Position numbers and translations under genes: made by a program
Assembly: GCF_026745355.1 (NCBI RefSeq)
Contig: NC_079210.1
Location: forward strand, 4,900,784-4,964,783
Origin: Beta vulgaris subsp. vulgaris
Lineage: Eukaryota; Streptophyta; Magnoliopsida; Caryophyllales; Amaranthaceae
Direction: 5' to 3'
Length of the DNA stretch: 64,000 bases
Shown here: positions 59,575 to 64,000 of the stretch, in pieces
Numbering within the stretch: position 1 is the stretch's first letter
Layout: every line of letters begins with the position of its first letter
The notes under the pieces: model-generated
Seen by the model: only the letters and a program-made list of their open reading frames with translations
Databases searched by the model: none
What the model was told of the DNA's origin: nothing

Positions 59575-60156
59575 AGTGTTATATGTGTAGTGTATGGTAT
59601 GTTTTAATCAACCTACGAACATGTTTTGCCTAGTATTGGGAGTTGTATAGTTGATTATTTTTGGGCTCATTTATTTCGAGCAGGATAGGTTGTAAATTGT
59701 TTGGGTGATCAATACATACTTACACTTGCTTAGCAAAAAAAACCCTATGAACATGTTTGAGCATGCTCACTTTTAGTGTCTCTACATTCTTGCATCCATT
59801 TGTATTTGTTCCTCTTTAAAATCTCACTTAAGATCCCCGTTTATTTTCTTTAGTTTATCTCTTTTTGATTTGCGTTGGATTCAAAGATTTAGAGTTATGG
59901 GTCAAACTCTTAGAACCTACAAGAGCATTACTCGTCCTCATTGGAAACTTTGGGGTTTAAATGGCTTGCCACTTACACTAAAATTGACCATGACTACTAC
60001 GAAAATGAGTTAGTGTATATAGTTTCCTTGCTTTACTTTAAGTGTGCTTTGTTTTGATTATTTTGCCTCGCTATCTTCATTGTGTCATTTCTTTCCCTCC
60101 TCTTTTTCTTTGCTCTTTGCTTGAGGACAAGTAAACACTCAAGTTTGGGGGAAGTT
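59575..60156 (+). mobile_element. 3' internal end of a Ty3/gypsy (Athila/Tat-like) element
   Basis: It ends with GCTTGAGGACAAGTAAACAC then TCAAGTTTGGGGGAAGT, the conserved stretch before the 3' LTR in the Athila/Tat/Ogre branch, acting as polypurine tract. No pol frame is left. The stretches 55916-56542 and 58142-58461 may belong to the same element, with the CACTA and hAT elements inserted into it. Confidence 0.55.
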
Positions 60157-61064
60157 GATGAGTGATATTATCTCATTCCTAGGATAGTATTAAGGCTATT
60201 TTACTTGGTTCATTTCCAATTTTAGTTCCTTTTTCTCTTAATTTCACCTTATTTTCTATCTCACTCTCTTAGAATTTAATACATGTATTTGCATCCTCTC
60301 TCCCTAGTCTTCCATTTGATCTTTGATTTGTAGGATCGAATTCAAGTTCCTACAAGTTTAGAAAGGAAAAAAATGGAATGCATGCAAGAAAGAAGAAGCT
60401 TGCCCGGGAACCCGAAAGCTCGCCCGAACTCAGAGCCCGTCCGAGCTCCCAGCAGCCCGCTCGGACCAGGTACCCCGCCCGGGCTCTTTAGCAGCAGACT
60501 TATGGCGACATTCTGGAAAAATGGCACACGCCCAGGGTAATTGCTCGAGTCCGATCACCCTGCATTGGCGGGGCTCTATCTTAGCCTGTCCAGGCTCTCT
60601 TACATCAGCCCGCCCGGGTTTATATAAGCACGTCCGGGCTACTGTTTGTTGAGCCTCTTTCGCATTTCTTTTCCTTAGCAACATTCGTAATTGGGGGAGG
60701 TATAAATACTCCCTTAAACTATTTTGGAAAAAAATTGAGTTTTTTAGAACCCTAAGTTTAGCTACCTAGTTTAGGAGAGAGAAAACTTGGCTCAAGAGGT
60801 GTAGTTTGGAGATTGAAATTCAATAAAAAAGTGACAAATTTCTTTAAAATTCCTATTTTCTTAGTGATCTTCTCAACCATTTCTTTCATTGTCATTGTTT
60901 TTATGCATTTCTAGTTATGATCTTCTTGCTTTAGTTTCATGTTGTCATTGTTTAATTTTCATATTTGATAGCTTATTCTAGATTAAAGTTTTCATCTTTC
61001 CTTAGTTTCTTATTGTTTGTTCTTTAGATTTTGTTTTGTTTTTGCTTTAAAGTCTTGTTTTTTA
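60157..61064 (+). mobile_element. LTR of the same gypsy element, cut by a mariner-like element
   Basis: It starts TGATGAGTGATATTATC just after the polypurine-like tract. TATA-like words TTTATATAAGC (60610) and GGTATAAATACTCC (60698) fit an LTR promoter; the GC-rich 60370-60650 would be U3. The mariner-like terminus starts at 61065 after TA, inside the LTR. The ORFs at 60342-60684 (minus) are artefacts of the GC-rich U3. Confidence 0.55.
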
Positions 61065-61494
61065 CTCCCTCCGTCCCACAATATAGTGCTTCATTTCCTT
61101 TTCGAGTGTCCCAAAATATAGTGCTTGGTTATATTTTTGGGTCACAGATTCTACCTAAAATGCCCTCATTAGCTTTTTTTATTTACGTTTTTGTCCTCAG
61201 TTCAGCATGTGCATTTGTACCCTTATTAATGACAGATGTTGGAATCTTTTTACACACCATTTCATCTCTCACAACTTCCTCTCTCCTCTACATCTCTGAT
61301 ATTTCTTCTCTTCCTTTCTCTGTTCATACACAAACCCAAAATAATTTCAGTCAACATCTCTTTTCAATTGTTCACATCTTAGTTTCCTTCAACGAATTTG
61401 AAATTTACATACTTGGAAATTGTTTCGATTCAAAATAAATTCATCTCAATTAGTGTAAGTTGACTATATAATGCGTCTTTCCCTTCGTAAATTT

Positions 61495-61740
61495 TGCATC
61501 TTCCCTATTCTTGATTCCAGATCTGAAAAACTTTTTTGTTTGAAAAAAAATTTCATTCAAAATTTTCAGATCTTGACCCTTTTTCAAATCAATTTGGTTT
61601 GGGTTTTTTTTTCGTTCAAATATTTCAGATCTTGACAATTTTAAAGATCATTTTGGTTTGGATATTTTTTTCTTTCAAAAAATTCAGATCGTGACATTTT
61701 TCCGATCAATTTGGTTTTGGTTTTTTTTCATAAGTCCCCT
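61495..61740 (+). repeat. Four imperfect tandem units of about 60-75 bases
   Basis: Each unit contains CAGATCTTGAC or CAGATCGTGAC, then ATCAATTTGGTTTGG, then a T-run and TTCAAA. They directly precede the small ORF at 61768. Confidence 0.7.
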
Positions 61741-61767
61741 TTTCAGTCTCTTATTGAGATTTTGAAG

Positions 61768-62103
61768 ATGAGTTTTGGTTTTTCACATTCATCGAAAGAT
61801 GATATTCCAAGTGATACCTACTCTTGCTCGGAATATCCATATTGTGAATTAGGCAACGACTGTGAAGGTATTCACAGTTTCAGCCCTAATTCTAGAAAGC
61901 TTCGTGGCCAAATCCTTTCTTCTACATCTGAGAAAACTGAAGTTATTGAGGATCTTGCTAATGGTTCAGAAGAAAAAAAATCAGCAGAAACCCTAGTGTT
62001 GGATGTTCCAAAATCTGAAAAAAGTAAAGAGGATGTAAGTGACGATGATGGTGATGAACATGCTCCAAATGGTGAAATCAGTGATGCCGAGTCTGCTAGC
62101 TAA
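61768..62103 (+). CDS. Small acidic hypothetical ORF inside the mariner-like element
   Basis: From ATG 61768 an open frame of 111 residues ends TAG at 62101-62103 (an upstream ATG at 61711 would add 19 residues). The sequence has Cys residues near the start (YSCSEYPYCELGNDC) and a Ser/Glu/Asp-rich C-terminal half (KEDVSDDDGDEHAPNGE). I do not recognise a family. It is on the strand opposite the transposase. It may be an exon of a captured gene or chance. Confidence 0.35.
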   Translation: MSFGFSHSSKDDIPSDTYSCSEYPYCELGNDCEGIHSFSPNSRKLRGQILSSTSEKTEVIEDLANGSEEKKSAETLVLDVPKSEKSKEDVSDDDGDEHAPNGEISDAESAS

Positions 62104-62448
62104 GTATCTTGGCACTATTCTCGGCTTATTTATGCTTAATAAGATGTGATTTATTGTTATATGTATGATAATCATGAATAATTTGGAGATATTTGTTGTT
62201 TAATTTGGCGATTGAGATGATTATTGATGTTTAGTTGGTACGTCATGAATAATAAGTTGTGATTTTAAGTATCTTGGTGATATTATTGATTATTGTTGGA
62301 GATGATGTGGTACTTGGTAAGTAGTTGGAGATGCAGGATATTGACTTGTTGTTTTACTTGGTGTTCTAAGTATCTTGGTGATATTAATGATTATTGTTGT
62401 TCTAAGATGCGATTGAGATGATTGTACTTGATGTTTGAGATGATTATT

Positions 62449-62990
62449 GTTGTTCTATGCTGTGGTACTTGGTAAATCGTGTATATCGGTCCCTTTTTTT
62501 GTAGTTCTAAGTACCTTGGTTCTCTTTTGTTATTGTACTTGGTGTTTGAGATGATTACTGTTGTTCTATGCTGTGGTACTTGGTAAGTCATGCATATCAG
62601 TCCCTTTTTTTGTTATTCTAAATATCTTGATACTCTTTTGTTATTGTACTTGATGTTTGAGATAATTATTATTGTTCTATGCTGTGGTACTTGGTAAATC
62701 CTGCATATCAGTCCCTTTTTTTGTTGTTCTAAGTATCTTGATACTCTTTTGTTATTGTACTTGATGTTTGAGATGATTATTGTTGTTCTATGCTGTGGTA
62801 CTTGGTAAATCCTGCATATCAGTCCCTTTTTTTTTTTTGTTCTAAGTATGTTGATACTCTTTTGTTATTGTACTTGGTGTTTGAGATGATTACTGTTGTT
62901 CTATGTTGTGGTACTTGGTAAGTCATGCATATGAGTCCCTATTTTTATGTTCTAAGTACCTAGGCAGTCTACTGGTGTTCAAAACATACA
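62449..62990 (+). repeat. Tandem repeat, about five units of about 112 bases
   Basis: TTGTTCTATGCTGTGGTACT recurs near 62449, 62561, 62672, 62785 and 62897. Each unit then has a CATATCAGTCCCTTTTTT-type word, TTCTAAGTA, CTCTTTTGTTATTGTACTTG and TGTTTGAGATGATTA. Partial units start from about 62140. Confidence 0.85.
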
Positions 62991-63007
62991 GTTCCCTTTT
63001 TTTAAAC

Positions 63008-63210
63008 TAATCACAAACTGAACACCAAATTTGCCACCAGTCATTAATGACTTTTGGAGGCATTTGGTTGTTTGGTCATGTCTATGATCTTGCAAAATTC
63101 AGTGATGAAACACCAAAAATGAGACATATTTAGCATTGCTAAGACAAACTAAAACACCAAATTTGCCACCAGTCATCTTGACTTTTTGGAGGCATTTGGT
63201 AGTTTATGGT
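63008..63210. repeat. Direct repeat within the mariner-like element
   Basis: ACACCAAATTTGCCACCAGT and TTGGAGGCATTTGGT occur at about 63020-63070 and again at about 63150-63200. Confidence 0.7.
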
Positions 63211-63512
63211 CTGTGTTAAATGTGTCAATGATGCTTGGGGACTTCTGAGAATGTTTTTACTTTATGTTTTCAAACTTTTTTTTTTGTTTTCTCCCTTTTT
63301 TTCTAACTTAAGCAAACTTTTGTGGTTGATTGTTTTGTCATGAGATTTATACTTAAGCAAGCAAAAATTTTCATAAAGATAACTTTTTCATTCAATAGAT
63401 GAACTCAAAACATGAACTTCTCAAATTGCTTTAATAAAATTAACATCTTTAAAACATAAACTTAAGAAACCCAAAAAATTGCAAACTAAAGGCCTTCTGT
63501 TGAACCCTTGTT

Positions 63513-64000
63513 TTAATACTCCGTCTCCTCTGCTGCCCCTGTTTCTGCCCCTGCTGATGTCCCCGATGTTGATGCTCCTCCTCTTATTTTTTCCCACGCT
63601 TCTTCAACAGCCCACATGGGTGCACTCACTTGTTCTTCTAGCCTCCCTAGTGCTTCCAGTTTTTTCTTATTGACATGTGGAAGAGTATAATCATTTCCCC
63701 CACCACATTTGAGTACTTCATTCATGACATATTGTAATGTCAACCACACATTGCTTAGTGTTTTTGGGTCCAATTCATGGAATGCATCATGTACTGCCTC
63801 CAACATTTTGTCCACATCACATGGCATTTATTTATGCATTAAGGATTGTATACTCCTAAAAAATCCAAGATCCAATATATTGAGATCTGGACTATTAGGA
63901 GGTTGTTGTAACAGAATAAAAGTGAACTCATCTTGCTGGTACACTTGCTGCCATTGTGGATCGTCTTGGGTGATGTGAGCCTTAGCATTGTCTTGTTGAA
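63513..64000 (-). pseudogene. Mariner-like transposase, C-terminal part, one internal stop
   Basis: On the minus strand from the window edge the frame reads QQDNAKAHI, then QPPNSPDLNILDLGFFRSIQ, SLMHK, a TAA stop (63828-63830), then MPCDVDKMLEAV, LSNVWLTLQYVMNEVL, GGGNDYTLPH and ends EETEY with TAA at 63513-63515. QQDNA.H and NSPDLN hold the second and third catalytic aspartates of the plant DD39D mariner transposase. The C-terminal LTLQ..M.E and GGN.Y.LPH blocks are typical. The stop makes this copy inactive unless it is read through. The N-terminal DNA-binding part lies outside the window. Confidence 0.85.

Larger units (their letters stand above)
61065..64000 (-). mobile_element. Mariner-like element (plant MLE), left end and 3' half, runs off the window
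   Basis: Left terminus CTCCCTCCGTCCCACAATAT after TA, with a second internal copy (GTCCCAAAATATAGTGC) near 61107. The transposase lies on the minus strand at 63513-64000. Between them are a repeated leader-like stretch (61495-61740), a small plus-strand ORF and a tandem array (62449-62990). The right end lies outside the window. Linking the terminus and the transposase as one element is an inference. Confidence 0.65.

Overview
This is nuclear DNA of a flowering plant, most likely a eudicot. The genes have GT/AG introns, the intergenic space is AT-rich, and plant-only families are present: a WNK11-type kinase, a REM-type B3 protein, a Transposase_24 CACTA protein and a plant L1-type LINE with RNase H. 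I could not fix the species from the sequence.

Four host genes look intact. They are thymidine kinase TK1 (plus strand, 4 exons, 10457-12169), a WNK11-like kinase (minus, 2 exons, 14184-15335), the splicing-linked protein ESS2/DGCR14 (minus, single exon, 42522-44006) and a two-B3-domain protein (minus, 4 exons, 49205-52199). The splice phases I read join without a break in all three spliced genes. Two short minus-strand reading frames at 40894-40950 and 39447-39590 look like terminal exons of an unidentified gene.

Most of the rest is transposon, often nested. At 1-3269 is the broken 3' half of a CACTA element. It sits in the flank of a WNK pseudogene (6354-6754), and that flank is further split by a 2.83 kb solo LTR (3321-6151). 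Around 7-10 kb are more diverged copies of WNK intron and repeat DNA. At 15.9-17.4 kb three related Stowaway elements sit within 1.5 kb. At 20094-26547 lies a full-length LINE with a perfect 17-bp target duplication but four coding breaks. From 29 to 39 kb are hAT, Mutator-type, SINE, Stowaway, CACTA and Helitron elements, including one Helitron inside another (37546-38305). Tourist, Stowaway, Helitron and hAT elements surround ESS2. From 53 to 61 kb are a third Mutator-type element, an interlocked pair of Stowaways, retroposons, a 1.6 kb CACTA derivative, a 1.1 kb hAT element and the 3' end of a Ty3/gypsy element. The window ends inside a mariner-like element whose left terminal repeat starts at 61065 and whose broken transposase runs off the right edge.

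The strongest leads are: the modular Mutator-type family (three members, each with a 9-bp target duplication); the nested Helitrons, whose empty-site junction rebuilds a Helitron 5' end; tRNA-derived SINE heads inside Helitron-like elements; the mariner-like element next to Stowaways sharing its termini; and the layered disruption of the WNK duplicate. I saw no CRISPR array, no functional tRNA or rRNA gene and no clearly new gene system.
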